DNA of 64,000 bases from Rufibacter sediminis (GTDB lineage Bacteria > Bacteroidota > Bacteroidia > Cytophagales > Hymenobacteraceae): the NCBI RefSeq assembly GCF_014269285.1, contig NZ_JACOAF010000034.1, positions 1-64,000 on the forward strand, given 5' to 3'. This document shows, in pieces, positions 17,341 through 26,025 of this stretch. How positions within the stretch are numbered: position 1 is the stretch's first letter; the number at the start of each line of letters is the position of its first letter. The notes under the pieces are model-generated. The model ran no database searches. It was given only the letters and a program-made list of their open reading frames with translations, and was not told the DNA's origin. Position numbers and translations under genes: made by a program.

Positions 17341-18717
17341 ATGTCTGCACCTCACTTAGAACGTCGCCTGGGGCTGGCGCAAGCCACCGCCATTAACATG
17401 ATTGACATGGTGGGCATCGGGCCGTTCATCACCTTGCCCATGGTCATCGGCATGATGAACGGCCCGTACTTTCTGTATGCCTGGATTGCCGGCGCGGTGC
17501 TCTCCATTGTGGATGCCATGATTTGGAGCGAGTTGGGCGCGGCCTTCCCAAGGGCGGGCGGCAGCTACAATTTCCTGAAGGAAGCCTACGGCGAACGCGG
17601 GGCGGGCCGGTTCATGAGTTTCCTGTTTGTGTGGCAGACCATGATTCAGGCTCCGCTGGTAATCGCCTCGGCGGCCATTGGGTTTGCGTCTTATTTCTCG
17701 TATCTGGTGCCGCTTACAGACATTACCTCCAAACTGGTGAGCGGCGGTGTGGTGATTCTGATTGTGGTGCTGCTCTACCGCAAGATTGAATCCATTGGCA
17801 AAATAAGCGTGCTGCTGTGGGTGGGCGTACTACTCACCATGGCCTGGATTATTGGCGGCGGACTGGCCAACGGCAACTTCCTGCAACCGCTGCGCGAGAT
17901 GAACGAGGGCCTCAAGGTGAACTACGGCTTTGTGGCGGCCATCGGGTTTGCGAGCGTGAAGACCGTGTACAGTTACCTGGGCTACTACAACATCTGCCAT
18001 TTAGGGGCCGAAATCAAGAATCCGACCCAAAACATCCCGCGCAGCATGTTCTACTCCATTGCGGGCATCGCGGCACTGTACCTGCTCATGAACATCAGCG
18101 TGGTGAGCGTGGTGCCGTGGCAGGAAGCCAAAGACAGCGAGTTTGTGGTGAGCCTATTCATCCAGCGGCTGGCCGGGAACACCGCCGCTACGGTGGTCAC
18201 GGTACTCATTCTGTGGGTTGCGTTTGCCTCGGTGTTCTCCGCCACGCTGGGCTACACCCGTATTCCTTACGCGGCGGCGGCCGATGGCGCTTTCTTCAAG
18301 ATTTTCGCCCGGCTGCACCCTACCAAGCATTTCCCGCACATTTCTTTGCTGTTTCTGGGCGCAGTGGCGTTTGTGTTCAGCATGTTGTTCCGGCTGAGCG
18401 ATGTCATCAGCGCTATTCTGGCCATGCGCATCCTCATTCAGTTCATCGGGCAGGGCGTGGGCTTGCTGCTGCTCCGGAAGAACCGCCCCAAAGAAGATTT
18501 CCCGTACAAGATGCCACTGTTCCCGCTGCCGGTGATTATTGCCTTGCTCATGTGGGCGGGCATTCTGATTTCCACGGGCTGGACGATGGTGGTCTCCGGG
18601 TTGGTGGTGATTACGCTGGGAACCATCGTGTATTTCATCAAGGCGAAACTAAACCGAGAGTGGCCCTTCCGGCCTCATACATCCGCTCAGGAAACAGGCA
18701 CCCATCCTTCCGCTTAG
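17341..18717 (+). CDS. APC family amino acid permease
   Basis: A 458-residue transporter with twelve hydrophobic segments. The first helix has the APC pattern (GLAQATAINMIDMVGIGPFI, with the broken-helix glycines) and the family-typical GGSYNFLKEAYGERGAG follows. Helix 6 includes FVAAIGFASVKTVYSYLGYYN. APC permeases import amino acids or amines using a proton or sodium gradient, or exchange them. The substrate is not evident. There are no transport partners next to it, and it ends before a family A palindrome, suggesting a single gene. Confidence 0.88.
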   Translation: MSAPHLERRLGLAQATAINMIDMVGIGPFITLPMVIGMMNGPYFLYAWIAGAVLSIVDAMIWSELGAAFPRAGGSYNFLKEAYGERGAGRFMSFLFVWQTMIQAPLVIASAAIGFASYFSYLVPLTDITSKLVSGGVVILIVVLLYRKIESIGKISVLLWVGVLLTMAWIIGGGLANGNFLQPLREMNEGLKVNYGFVAAIGFASVKTVYSYLGYYNICHLGAEIKNPTQNIPRSMFYSIAGIAALYLLMNISVVSVVPWQEAKDSEFVVSLFIQRLAGNTAATVVTVLILWVAFASVFSATLGYTRIPYAAAADGAFFKIFARLHPTKHFPHISLLFLGAVAFVFSMLFRLSDVISAILAMRILIQFIGQGVGLLLLRKNRPKEDFPYKMPLFPLPVIIALLMWAGILISTGWTMVVSGLVVITLGTIVYFIKAKLNREWPFRPHTSAQETGTHPSA

Positions 18718-18734
18718 GTTTTCTTTTCTGTCAG

Positions 18735-18772
18735 GTTTTGGGGCCGTTTCGTAGAAAAGGGTTCTAAAACAG
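18735..18772. repeat. Family A palindrome
   Basis: GTTTTGGGGCC and GGTTCTAAAAC arms surround a GTTTCGTAGAAAA core. It lies in the 75-base gap between the permease and the next aldo/keto reductase gene, both on the plus strand, so it may attenuate read-through. Confidence 0.72.
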
Positions 18773-18792
18773 AAAAGCAAGACTGAACTGCT

Positions 18793-19776
18793 ATGAAATA
18801 CAGAGAACTAGGTAATACCGGCGAAAAGCTGTCGGCGCTGGGCTTGGGTTGCATGGGCATGAGCCAGGCCTACGGCTCCCGCGACGATGCCGAATCCGTT
18901 GCCACGCTGCACCGCGCCCTGGAACTGGGCATCAACTTCTGGGACACCGCCGATGTCTACGGCCCTCACCACAACGAGGAACTCATCTCCCAGGTGCTGG
19001 TGCCCAACCGCGACAAAATCTTCATCGCCACTAAATTCGGGTTTACCCATACGCCTGATGGGAAAATGGCCTTCGATGGCTCCCCCGCGTACATGCGCAC
19101 CGCCGTGGAAGGCAGCCTGAAACGCCTGAAAGTGGACGTGATTGACCTGTACTACGCCCACCGCATTGACCCCAACGTGCCCGTGGAGGAAACGGTGGGT
19201 GCCATGGCCCAACTGGTGCAGGAAGGAAAAGTGCGCTACCTGGGATTGTCCGAGGCCTCGGCTGCCTCCATCCGGAAAGCCCACGCGGTGCATCCCATTG
19301 CCGCCGTGCAGTCGGAATACTCCCTCCTCACCCGCGATGCCGAAAAAGAAGTCATTCCGTTGTGCCAGGAACTGGACATCGCATTTGTGCCGTTCAGCCC
19401 GTTGGTACGTGGCCTGGTGACCAATACCGTGAACCTGGAAAGCCTGCCCGAGGGCGATATGCGCAAATCGCTGCCTCGCTTCCAGAACCAGGACAACTGG
19501 GACAACAACCAGAAACTGGCCCACGCGTTCGCGGAGTTTGCGGCTGGCAAGAATTGTACGCCCGCCCAACTGGCGCTGGCCTGGGTCTTGGCCCAAAGCG
19601 AGAACATCATCCCGATTCCCGGCACCAAACGCCGGAAATACCTGGAGGAAAACGCCGCCGCTGTGGACGTACAACTCACCATAGAGGACATCAAAGGCCT
19701 GGAAGATTTGCTGGCCAAATACCCGCACGTGGGCGAACGTTACAACCCAGAGCAATATAGATTGGTGAATAATTGA
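18793..19776 (+). CDS. Aldo/keto reductase (AKR13-like)
   Basis: A 327-residue NADPH-dependent aldo/keto reductase: [25 protein letters not shown] at the start, the catalytic Asp and Tyr in [14 protein letters not shown], Lys in FIATKFGF and His in [17 protein letters not shown]. The C-terminal cofactor segment [18 protein letters not shown] holds the 2'-phosphate of NADPH. The GMS start is typical of the YakC/AKR13 group, which reduces small aldehydes. The physiological substrate is unknown. A family A palindrome and a family B element follow the stop codon. Confidence 0.9.
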   Translation: MKYRELGNTGEKLSALGLGCMGMSQAYGSRDDAESVATLHRALELGINFWDTADVYGPHHNEELISQVLVPNRDKIFIATKFGFTHTPDGKMAFDGSPAYMRTAVEGSLKRLKVDVIDLYYAHRIDPNVPVEETVGAMAQLVQEGKVRYLGLSEASAASIRKAHAVHPIAAVQSEYSLLTRDAEKEVIPLCQELDIAFVPFSPLVRGLVTNTVNLESLPEGDMRKSLPRFQNQDNWDNNQKLAHAFAEFAAGKNCTPAQLALAWVLAQSENIIPIPGTKRRKYLEENAAAVDVQLTIEDIKGLEDLLAKYPHVGERYNPEQYRLVNN

Positions 19777-19782
19777 TGCGTA

Positions 19783-19826
19783 CTGTTTTAGAGCCGATTT
19801 AACAAAACTAGCCCTAAACTAAAACA
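19783..19826. repeat. Family A palindrome
   Basis: CTGTTTTAGAGCCG at the left and CCCTAAACTAAAACAG at the right flank a TTTAACAAAA core, directly downstream of the aldo/keto reductase stop. A terminator role is plausible. Confidence 0.7.
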
Positions 19827-19854
19827 GGGCGCTTCGATGGCTCGGAATAACCTT

Positions 19855-19927
19855 CTATGGCGCGGAAGTTACTTCCGTGCCTTGCCTAAACATTTCTTAA
19901 GGCGCGGAAGTAAATCCGCGCCATAGA
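19855..19927. repeat. Family B inverted repeat, diverged copy
   Basis: The left arm carries TATGGCGCGGAAGTTACTTC and the right arm GGCGCGGAAGTAAATCCGCG. Several substitutions have accumulated compared with the exact copies. Confidence 0.75.
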
Positions 19928-19974
19928 GGAATAACCCACCCCTACCCCTCCGAGGAGGGGAGTAATCTGATAAT

Positions 19975-20000
19975 GTAGGGGCAACCCTTGTGGTTGCCCT
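19975..20000 (+). repeat. Family D repeat
   Basis: GTAGGGGCAACCC followed by GTGGTTGCCCT. It is one of four D loci (also 34276, 49080 and 55039). The half-sites GGGGCAA and TTGCCC are complementary. Confidence 0.7.
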
Positions 20001-20040
20001 TTCTCTGCATGATAAGCAACGCCATAGAAGAGCTAAAAGC

Positions 20041-20197
20041 AGATTCTCCCCTTGAGGGGAGATAAAGAGGGGTGTTAACACAGGAGAACCCGCATTTAAA
20101 TGGAAGGAAAGCCATCTGTAATTTTCCTACTCTCCAACCTTGCAAAATTATCCGCAGGTGTAAACACCCCTCTTCGCTCCCCTCAAGGGGAGAATCT
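20041..20197. repeat. Long inverted repeat, about 40-base arms
   Basis: The left arm at 20041-20080 (AGATTCTCCCCTTGAGGGGA, then AAGAGGGGTGTTAACA) is mirrored at 20159-20197 (TAAACACCCCTCTT, then CTCCCCTCAAGGGGAGAATC). A 78-base spacer lies between. The CTCCCCTTGAGGGGAG part is itself a palindrome. No gene is visible in the gap 19777-20273. Confidence 0.8.
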
Positions 20198-20273
20198 TTC
20201 AACTAGAGATATAGAGGTTTTGGAACTGGTTTCCGATTATGAAAGCCAAAACAGGCTTATCCAATTTTCCCCC

Positions 20274-21224
20274 TTACGGCACCACTACAATCTTACCTTT
20301 GGTGTGATGGCTGGCGATTTGGGCCAGGGCGTCTCCGGCACGATCCAGGGAGTAGGTTTCGCTGACGTGTACTTTGAGGGTTCCGGCCTCGGCTAGTTCG
20401 CGCAGGTGCTCCAGTTCTGTGGAGTTGGGTTCTACGAAGACGTATTGGAAGTCGAGGTTCTTGTCCAGGTCTTCGCCCGTGTTCAGGATGGATATAATTT
20501 TTCCGCCGGGTTTCAGGGCGAGGAGGCTTTGCTGCAGGGTTTCGCCGCTGGCTGCGTCAAAGATCAGGTCTACGCCGTCGGGGAAGAGGGCTTTAACGGC
20601 TTCGCCCACGTGGGTGCCGTTGTAATCAAGGGTGTGGTCAGCGCCAAGTTCCTGCATGAAGGCATGGTTTTTTTGGCTGGCAACGCCAATGACGGTGGCT
20701 CCTTTCCACTTGGCCAGCTGGATGCCCAGGTTCCCGATCCCGCCCGATGCTCCCAGGATCAGCACGGTTTGCCCGGACTGCAGTTGGCCGGCATCAAACA
20801 TGGACTGGTACGCCGTGAGGCCCACCAGCGGAATACCGGCGGCTTCCTCAAAACTTAGGTTCTTAGGTTTGTGCGCCAGGTAACTCTCGGGGATGACCAG
20901 GTACTCGGCAAAAGTGCCGTGCTGCACCGTGGGCCGCCGGGCATAGGCGTACACCTCGTCGCCCACGTTAAACCGCCGGGCGCTGAACGCGCGGTCTTCC
21001 ACCACGCCGGCTACGTCCCACCCCGGAATGGCCGGAAACTGAACGGGAATATGGCTGCTCAGCCAACCCGCCAGCACCGCATTGTCTACCGGGTTCACGC
21101 CGGCCGCTTTCACGCGCACCAGCACCTCGCCCTCCTGTAACTCCGGAATCTCCAGGTGACCGGTTTTTATCTGCTCTGGTCCGCCAAACGCCTCATAGAA
21201 CGCCGCTTTCATTTGTTTCGCCAT
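20274..21224 (-). CDS. NADP-dependent oxidoreductase, quinone oxidoreductase type
   Basis: A 316-residue medium-chain reductase without zinc ligands. It has the quinone oxidoreductase plan: KAAFYEAFGGPEQI at the start, AAGVNPVDNAVLAG and FPAIPGWDVAGVVE in the substrate domain. The nucleotide-binding site VLILGASGGIGNLGIQLAKWKGA and the dinucleotide region GVASQKNHAFMQELGADHTLDY follow. It probably reduces quinones or conjugated enones with NADPH. The start may be 12 bases further in (MKAAFYEAF). It stands alone on the minus strand, and its stop lies next to repeat-rich DNA. Confidence 0.88.
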   Translation of the reverse strand: MAKQMKAAFYEAFGGPEQIKTGHLEIPELQEGEVLVRVKAAGVNPVDNAVLAGWLSSHIPVQFPAIPGWDVAGVVEDRAFSARRFNVGDEVYAYARRPTVQHGTFAEYLVIPESYLAHKPKNLSFEEAAGIPLVGLTAYQSMFDAGQLQSGQTVLILGASGGIGNLGIQLAKWKGATVIGVASQKNHAFMQELGADHTLDYNGTHVGEAVKALFPDGVDLIFDAASGETLQQSLLALKPGGKIISILNTGEDLDKNLDFQYVFVEPNSTELEHLRELAEAGTLKVHVSETYSLDRAGDALAQIASHHTKGKIVVVP

Positions 21225-21334
21225 GGTATTTTTCGTTTTTGAATGAAGTCATGAAACTCTTTTTACCTGCTTTTGCGGGAAGTGGTTGAGGGAACCGGCT
21301 CATTTGGGCAGCACCAGAACCGGAAGAAGTTGTT

Positions 21335-21372
21335 CGTTTCAGGGTTACTTTTCCTAAAACGGCCCGTAAACG
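21335..21372. repeat. Family A palindrome
   Basis: CGTTTCAGGGTTACTTTTCC and AAAACGGCCCGTAAACG form imperfect arms. It lies in the divergent gap between the oxidoreductase and pepD, so it is not placed as a terminator. Confidence 0.68.
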
Positions 21373-21503
21373 GAAATCGGGAATAGTGCGCCGGTAGTCC
21401 GGCAGGTATCCAATCTGTTTCTTACCTTTACCTTGCAAGCGTACCCCTATCCGCTCCGGACTGAGGCTTTCGGGCTTCGGGCTGGGCTAATCTACATGAC
21501 CAT

Positions 21504-22967
21504 ATGAGCACCCAGATAGCATCTTTAGAACCCCAAGCCCTGTGGCAAAACTTCGAGGCCCTGAACGCCGTGCCCCGTCCGTCCAAGAAAGAAGAACGCG
21601 TGATCAAGTTCATCCAGGACTTCGGGAACAGCCAGGGTTTTGACACCATCACCGACGAGGTAGGCAATGTTATCATCCGGAAACCGGCCTCGCCCGGCAT
21701 GGAAAACCGCCAGACCGTGGTACTGCAAAGCCACCTGGACATGGTGCACCAGAAAAACGCTGATACCGATTTTGATTTCGAGAGCCAGGGCATTGACATG
21801 TACGTGGACGGCGATTGGGTGAAAGCGAAAGGCACGACTCTGGGCGCCGACAACGGCATTGGGGTAGCCACACTTATGACGCTGCTCACCTCAAAAGACA
21901 TTGCGCACCCGCCGTTGGAGTGCCTGTTCACCATTGACGAGGAAACCGGCATGACCGGTGCCATGGGCCTGAAAGGCGGCCTGCTCACCGGCTCTATCCT
22001 GCTGAACCTGGACACCGAGGATGACCGCGAACTCACCATTGGCTGCGCGGGCGGCGTGGACGTGACCGCCACCGGTTCCTACAACGAAGAACATGTTCCC
22101 TTTGACTTTGCCGGGTACCGCCTCAGCATTACGGGCCTTACCGGCGGCCACTCAGGCATGGACATCCACCTGGGCCGGGGCAACGCGAATAAACTCATGA
22201 ACCGCATTCTGTACCAGGCTGCGTCCAAATTCAACGCCCGCGTGTACAGCATTGACGGCGGCAGCCTGCGGAACGCCATCCCCCGGGAGTCGTTTGCCGA
22301 GGTGGCCGTACCAGAAGCCAAAGCCGATACGTTTGAGCAGTTTGTCTTAAAACAGGCCGAAATCCTGCAGGAGGAATACGGCCTCACCGATGCCAACCTG
22401 CAGGTAGTAGCCGAGCCCATTGACCTGCCCTCCTTCGCGATTTCCTATGATTTCCAGAACCAGCTGCTCCGGGCGCTCTATGCCTGCCCCAACGGCATTT
22501 ACCGCATGAGCCCGGCCATTGCGGGCCTGGTGCAGACCTCCAATAACCTGGCGCGCGTGCTGGTGAAAGACGGAACCTACTCCATCCAGTGCCTCACCCG
22601 GTCATCCGTGGACACGGAGAAAGCCGATCTGGCTCAGGCTATCCAGAGCACCTTTGAACTAGCCGGCGCCAGCGTGACCCTGAAAGGCTCCTACCCCGGC
22701 TGGACGCCAAAGCCCGATGCCACCATCGTGAAAACCATGACGAACCTGTACCACGAGCTGTTCCAGGAAGCCCCGCACGTGAACGCCTGCCACGCCGGTC
22801 TGGAATGTGGTATTCTGGGCACCCATTATCCCGAAATGGAAATGATCTCCTTCGGCCCCAACATCACCGGTGCCCACTCCCCGGATGAAAAAGTCCAGAT
22901 CAGTTCCGTCCAGAAATACTGGAACTTCTTGCTGGAAACCCTGAAGCAGATCCCGGAAAAGGCGTAA
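21504..22967 (+). CDS. pepD: Aminoacyl-histidine dipeptidase (PepD, M20 family)
   Basis: A 487-residue cytosolic zinc dipeptidase of the M20C group, which cleaves Xaa-His dipeptides such as carnosine and many others. Zinc-binding motifs are visible: LQSHLDMVHQK, LGADNGIGVA and the catalytic TIDEETGMTGAMGL, then LNLDTEDD and the late CHAGLECGIL. The lid domain (about residues 205-380) starts near LTGGHSGMDIHLGRGNA. The length matches the E. coli enzyme. It stands alone between repeat-rich gaps and is followed by a strong hairpin terminator. Confidence 0.95.
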   Translation: MSTQIASLEPQALWQNFEALNAVPRPSKKEERVIKFIQDFGNSQGFDTITDEVGNVIIRKPASPGMENRQTVVLQSHLDMVHQKNADTDFDFESQGIDMYVDGDWVKAKGTTLGADNGIGVATLMTLLTSKDIAHPPLECLFTIDEETGMTGAMGLKGGLLTGSILLNLDTEDDRELTIGCAGGVDVTATGSYNEEHVPFDFAGYRLSITGLTGGHSGMDIHLGRGNANKLMNRILYQAASKFNARVYSIDGGSLRNAIPRESFAEVAVPEAKADTFEQFVLKQAEILQEEYGLTDANLQVVAEPIDLPSFAISYDFQNQLLRALYACPNGIYRMSPAIAGLVQTSNNLARVLVKDGTYSIQCLTRSSVDTEKADLAQAIQSTFELAGASVTLKGSYPGWTPKPDATIVKTMTNLYHELFQEAPHVNACHAGLECGILGTHYPEMEMISFGPNITGAHSPDEKVQISSVQKYWNFLLETLKQIPEKA

Positions 22968-22975
22968 ACTATTCT

Positions 22976-23024
22976 GCCCTGTTTCCAGCTCCCTCCTCAA
23001 TTAAGAGGGAGCTGGAAACAGGGC
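22976..23024. terminator. 20-bp terminator hairpin after pepD
   Basis: The arms at 22976-22995 (GCCCTGTTTCCAGCTCCCTC) and 23005-23024 are exact complements with a 9-base loop, 8 bases beyond the pepD stop codon. Confidence 0.82.
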
Positions 23025-23030
23025 TGGCGT

Positions 23031-23068
23031 AGACACTCGTAGGTCTGAAAGACGCTACGAGGTCTTTT
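23031..23068 (+). repeat. Family F repeat
   Basis: It begins AGACACTCGTAGG and ends CTACGAGGTCTTTT, with the two ends complementary. It is the second of three copies. Confidence 0.78.
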
Positions 23069-23149
23069 GAGTTGGCGGCATTGCCGTTTGAAATGGAATG
23101 CGCCTGCCTTTGAGGAGGGGAATACGTTTTGAATAAGAAAGCAATGCGT

Positions 23150-23181
23150 GGTGGAGACAAGGCATGCCTTGTCTCTACGGT
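23150..23181. repeat. Family E palindrome
   Basis: It is centred on GAGACAAGGCATGCCTTGTC, an exact palindrome. A longer and more exact copy is at 36781-36822. Confidence 0.78.
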
Positions 23182-23216
23182 ATCTGATGTTAATATCTGT
23201 TGACTTTCCCTTTTCC

Positions 23217-23465
23217 AGCCTTCCGGCCTCGCGCCTTTGTTTTAGACCTGGTGCCGCGCATGCGGCAGGCCTGCTGGCCAAGGCTAAAACAACAGCGCGA
23301 ACCCGGAAGGCGGGGCCTCGCGGCCGTGAGCGCACGAAGGAAACCATGCAACAACCCAGCTCCTGCACCCACGCCAACAGCGGCCCTTCGCCAGCAAAAG
23401 CAAACGGCATGCACTAACACAAACGGGCTACATGCACTATTCAGCTTAAGCAAAAGGCCACTCAT
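23217..23465. other. GC-rich structured intergenic segment
   Basis: This part of the 557-base gap before the next gene can fold into a long imperfect hairpin. CTTCCGG, CGCGC and TGTTTTAG on the left (23217-23248) are mirrored by CTAAAACA, GCGCG and CCGGAAG on the right (23283-23312), enclosing a smaller GCCGCGCATGCGGC palindrome. Frames on both strands are open but have no protein-like pattern. It could be an untranslated leader, a small RNA or a degenerate repeat. Confidence 0.5.
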
Positions 23466-23524
23466 TTAGTACCTCAACCCCTTCCTTTCTTCAAGGAAAA
23501 TTTCAAAGAACCACTTCCCCAGTC

Positions 23525-24583
23525 ATGTCAGAATCTGAACACCTTCCCCAATTCACGCCGCAGCCCAAAGCCACGTTATCAGAGCTTCAGCAACAGTTTA
23601 ACGCCAGCATCCAGACCATTGACCACCTGAAATCGCAACTGGCCGAGCGGGCCCGGATCATAGAACTGGCGCGGGCAAGGGTGCAGAAAGAGGTGCAGCC
23701 GCTCGTGCGGGAAATGGTGGCGCGGCGGGTGAAGTTGGTGCAGCTCCTGGATGAGACGTACCTGCGGGAAGAGTTGCCGCGCCTGGAAAAAGAGAAACTG
23801 GCGGAATTCATCAGGGAACAAGCTGCGGCGCTGGTGCACCAGTATGACGCCGACGAACTAGCCGAGCTCCTGCACCGGTACACGGCCCCACCGGAGACAG
23901 CTCCTGCCTCCCCCCCAGACGCAATCAAAACCGAAACACAGAATCTGCTCAAGAACGTGCTAGGGCTGGACGTGAACCTGGAAGACCTTTCCAACCTGGA
24001 GGCGTTTCAGGCCAAATTGGAGCAGCAGATGCAGGAGGAACAGGAACGGCGCGAGGCCCAGCGCACGCATCGGCAGAAATCCAAGGCACAACTGGCCAAG
24101 GAAGCGAAACTGAAAGCCCAATTGGAGAGCATCAGCAAGGCCAGCCGCCGGCTGTACACCACCCTGGCCAAACTCCTGCACCCTGACCGCGAGCGCGACG
24201 CCACCGCCCGTATCTGGAAGGAAGAGGCCATGAAGAAAGTGACCATCGCGTACCACCAGGACGATTTCTTTGAGTTACTGCGCCTGCAGATGGAGTTTAT
24301 GCACGAGCAGGAGCAGCTGCTCACCCAGGTCCCCGAAGACCAGCTGACCTACTACGTACAGCTGCTGCAGGAACAGATCCAGGAAATGGAAGACGAGCAC
24401 AGCAATTACTACATGGGCCCCGATGCGCAGCTTTACCAGGAGTTCGGCGGCACGCCCAAGCAGATGGAAACCAAGTTCAGAAGCGCCAAAAAAGGCCTGC
24501 GCGAAGAAATTCAGCACCTGGATTACGCCCTTTCAGATTTCAGCGATCCTGCTTCTGTGCGCGATTTCCTAAAACGCCTCTAA
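23525..24583 (+). CDS. Coiled-coil protein with a degenerate J domain (DnaJ-like)
   Basis: A 352-residue cytosolic protein. Residues about 15-60 and 155-215 are charged helices likely to form coiled coils. Residues about 205-260 resemble a J domain: SKASRRLYTTLAKLLHPDRERD with the HPD tripeptide at H219-P220-D221, then helix KKVTIAYHQDDFFELLRLQ. The HPD motif is what stimulates DnaK-type chaperones, so a role as a DnaK co-chaperone is plausible. No zinc-finger or client-binding domain of classic DnaJ is present. The last codons (FLKRL) and stop fall on a family A half-site, so the C-terminus may have been reshaped by the repeat. Confidence 0.72.
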   Translation: MSESEHLPQFTPQPKATLSELQQQFNASIQTIDHLKSQLAERARIIELARARVQKEVQPLVREMVARRVKLVQLLDETYLREELPRLEKEKLAEFIREQAAALVHQYDADELAELLHRYTAPPETAPASPPDAIKTETQNLLKNVLGLDVNLEDLSNLEAFQAKLEQQMQEEQERREAQRTHRQKSKAQLAKEAKLKAQLESISKASRRLYTTLAKLLHPDRERDATARIWKEEAMKKVTIAYHQDDFFELLRLQMEFMHEQEQLLTQVPEDQLTYYVQLLQEQIQEMEDEHSNYYMGPDAQLYQEFGGTPKQMETKFRSAKKGLREEIQHLDYALSDFSDPASVRDFLKRL

Positions 24584-24761
24584 AACGTTTGCGCGTCTGT
24601 AAAAAAATCTGTAGTTTAAGACATTGTTGTACAATCTGTTCTAAAAAGCACAGGCAAAACAAGCATTTCAGACAGCTTCGTGAGTGACCGGCAGACCAAC
24701 CCAGTTCCGGGGATCTACGTATAGGTATTCATATATAGGATAACTTCTAAAACTGGAAATC

Positions 24762-24953
24762 ATGCACGAAGCAGAATATAGAGCACGCGGAAACTGGAAC
24801 GAAGTGAAAGGCAAAATGAAACAAGCCTACGGCGACCTTTCCGATGACGATCTCGCCTATGACGAAGGTCAGGAGGATGAGTGGCTGGGCAAGCTCCAGC
24901 AAAGAATAGGCAAAGCGAAACATGAGTTGAAATCTTGGATTGACTCTCTCTAG
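24762..24953 (+). CDS. CsbD family stress protein
   Basis: A 63-residue protein with the CsbD pattern: RGNWNEVKGKMKQAYGDLSDDDLAYDEGQEDEWLGKLQQRIGKAKHEL. CsbD-like proteins are small, hydrophilic and typically induced by general stress. Their molecular activity is not established. The upstream gap of about 180 bases is A/T-rich and probably carries its promoter. A hairpin followed by five T lies 18 bases downstream. Confidence 0.9.
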   Translation: MHEAEYRARGNWNEVKGKMKQAYGDLSDDDLAYDEGQEDEWLGKLQQRIGKAKHELKSWIDSL

Positions 24954-24970
24954 CTTTCTCTAATTTGTGT

Positions 24971-25008
24971 AAATCCCTTGCTCAGCCTGTCCGGTAGAGC
25001 AGGGATTT
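24971..25008 (+). terminator. Rho-independent terminator after csbD-like gene
   Basis: AAATCCCTTGCTC pairs with GAGCAGGGATTT with one bulged base, and the right arm runs into TTTTT. Confidence 0.85.
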
Positions 25009-25183
25009 TTGCGTTACGGGCCCTTCTGCTGCCTGTTTATCGCCTTGTTTCCCCAAAACGGCCCTAAAACGAATTCCTGCCTTTGGGAAGCGATTTTTTC
25101 AGCAAATAATTTCTGCCCTCCCCGCCCGAAACGGATGGAAGTACGAAGCAGATTTCTGTTCTTTGCTCCCCCTAACGTTTTCT

Positions 25184-25600
25184 ATGATCTTATATCAGAA
25201 CGGACTGATTCAGCTGGAGTACCAACCGTCCACCGACATCCTGCGGGTGACGCTCCCCAATGCGCAGCACATCGGGCTCACAGAGTTGCAACGCTCCCTG
25301 GACACCATTGCCGGGTACATTCAGAGTTATGACGTGAAGAACCTGTTACTGAACAGCAGCAATACTGTTTTGCACGACCTGGATGACACTGCTTACCGAG
25401 AGATGGTGGTCCGGTTTTTCACCGACCTGAAGCGAACCAGACTGCAACGCATTGCCCGCATCGGTACCTCATCGGCGGCTCACGAGATGCGTTCCGCCGT
25501 CCTCACCTCTGCGCTGGAGCAAGAAATGATCACCTCCTTTATCCTGGAGTCGTTCCCTAATGAGGGCGTTGCGCTGCAGTGGCTTCAGGAAGAGAAGTAA
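25184..25600 (+). CDS. Hypothetical protein, possible STAS-like fold
   Basis: A 138-residue soluble protein starting MILYQNGLIQLEYQPSTDIL. A longer frame from a TTG at 25163 exists, but the ATG at 25184 is the natural start. The alternation of strands and helices (RVTLPN, LQRSLDTIAGYIQSYDVKNLLLNSS, then FFTDLKRTRLQRIARIG and FILESFP-EGVALQWLQ) resembles the alpha/beta layout of STAS or SpoIIAA-like proteins found in many Cytophagales. I do not recognise a named family. No partner gene is adjacent. Confidence 0.62.
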   Translation: MILYQNGLIQLEYQPSTDILRVTLPNAQHIGLTELQRSLDTIAGYIQSYDVKNLLLNSSNTVLHDLDDTAYREMVVRFFTDLKRTRLQRIARIGTSSAAHEMRSAVLTSALEQEMITSFILESFPNEGVALQWLQEEK

Positions 25601-25789
25601 ACCTACCACTTCTGCCGTTTACTTTCCATTTCAGGAACGTTCTGGCGAGTTATGCTACACTCCTGCTTCTCTGGTTATTGTATCTGCCGGTGGCTCCACG
25701 CTTTTCTATGGCTCTTTTCTTACTATTCCAACTATTTTATACTCACGAGTATATAACTCCTTCTTCTACCTTCCTCTCAGGACATAGCC

Positions 25790-25864
25790 CACTATGGCGC
25801 GGAAGTTACTTCCGTGCCTAAAAAAGAATCTGGTAGTCACGGAAGTAACTTCCGCGCCATAGTG
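25790..25864. repeat. Family B inverted repeat
   Basis: The 27-base arms at 25790-25816 and 25838-25864 are exact complements with a 21-base spacer. The rest of the gap 25601-26025 holds a family A copy at 25939-25976 and no gene. Confidence 0.87.
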
Positions 25865-25970
25865 ACCTAAAGTGGGGAAGACTTAATACCTATTACTTAA
25901 GACCTATTATCGGTTTCGGTATAAAAGTATTAGTTATATGTTTTATGCCTGATTTTCTGAAAACGGCCCT

Positions 25971-26012
25971 AAAACAGGAAGACCCGCTCCTGGGAGCGGG
26001 TCTTCCTGTTTT
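25971..26012. terminator. 20-bp terminator hairpin
   Basis: The arms at 25971-25990 (AAAACAGGAAGACCCGCTCC) and 25993-26012 are exact complements with a 2-base centre, 13 bases beyond the stop of the minus-strand gene at 26026. Confidence 0.83.
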
Positions 26013-26025
26013 AGGCGGCAAGCTT

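Noticed and set aside
23148-23469. Overlapping plus-strand frames in the GC-rich gap before the J-domain-like gene
   Set aside because: They are Arg-, Ala- and Pro-rich without conserved pattern, run through a palindrome, and appear in several frames at once, which is typical of GC-rich non-coding DNA.
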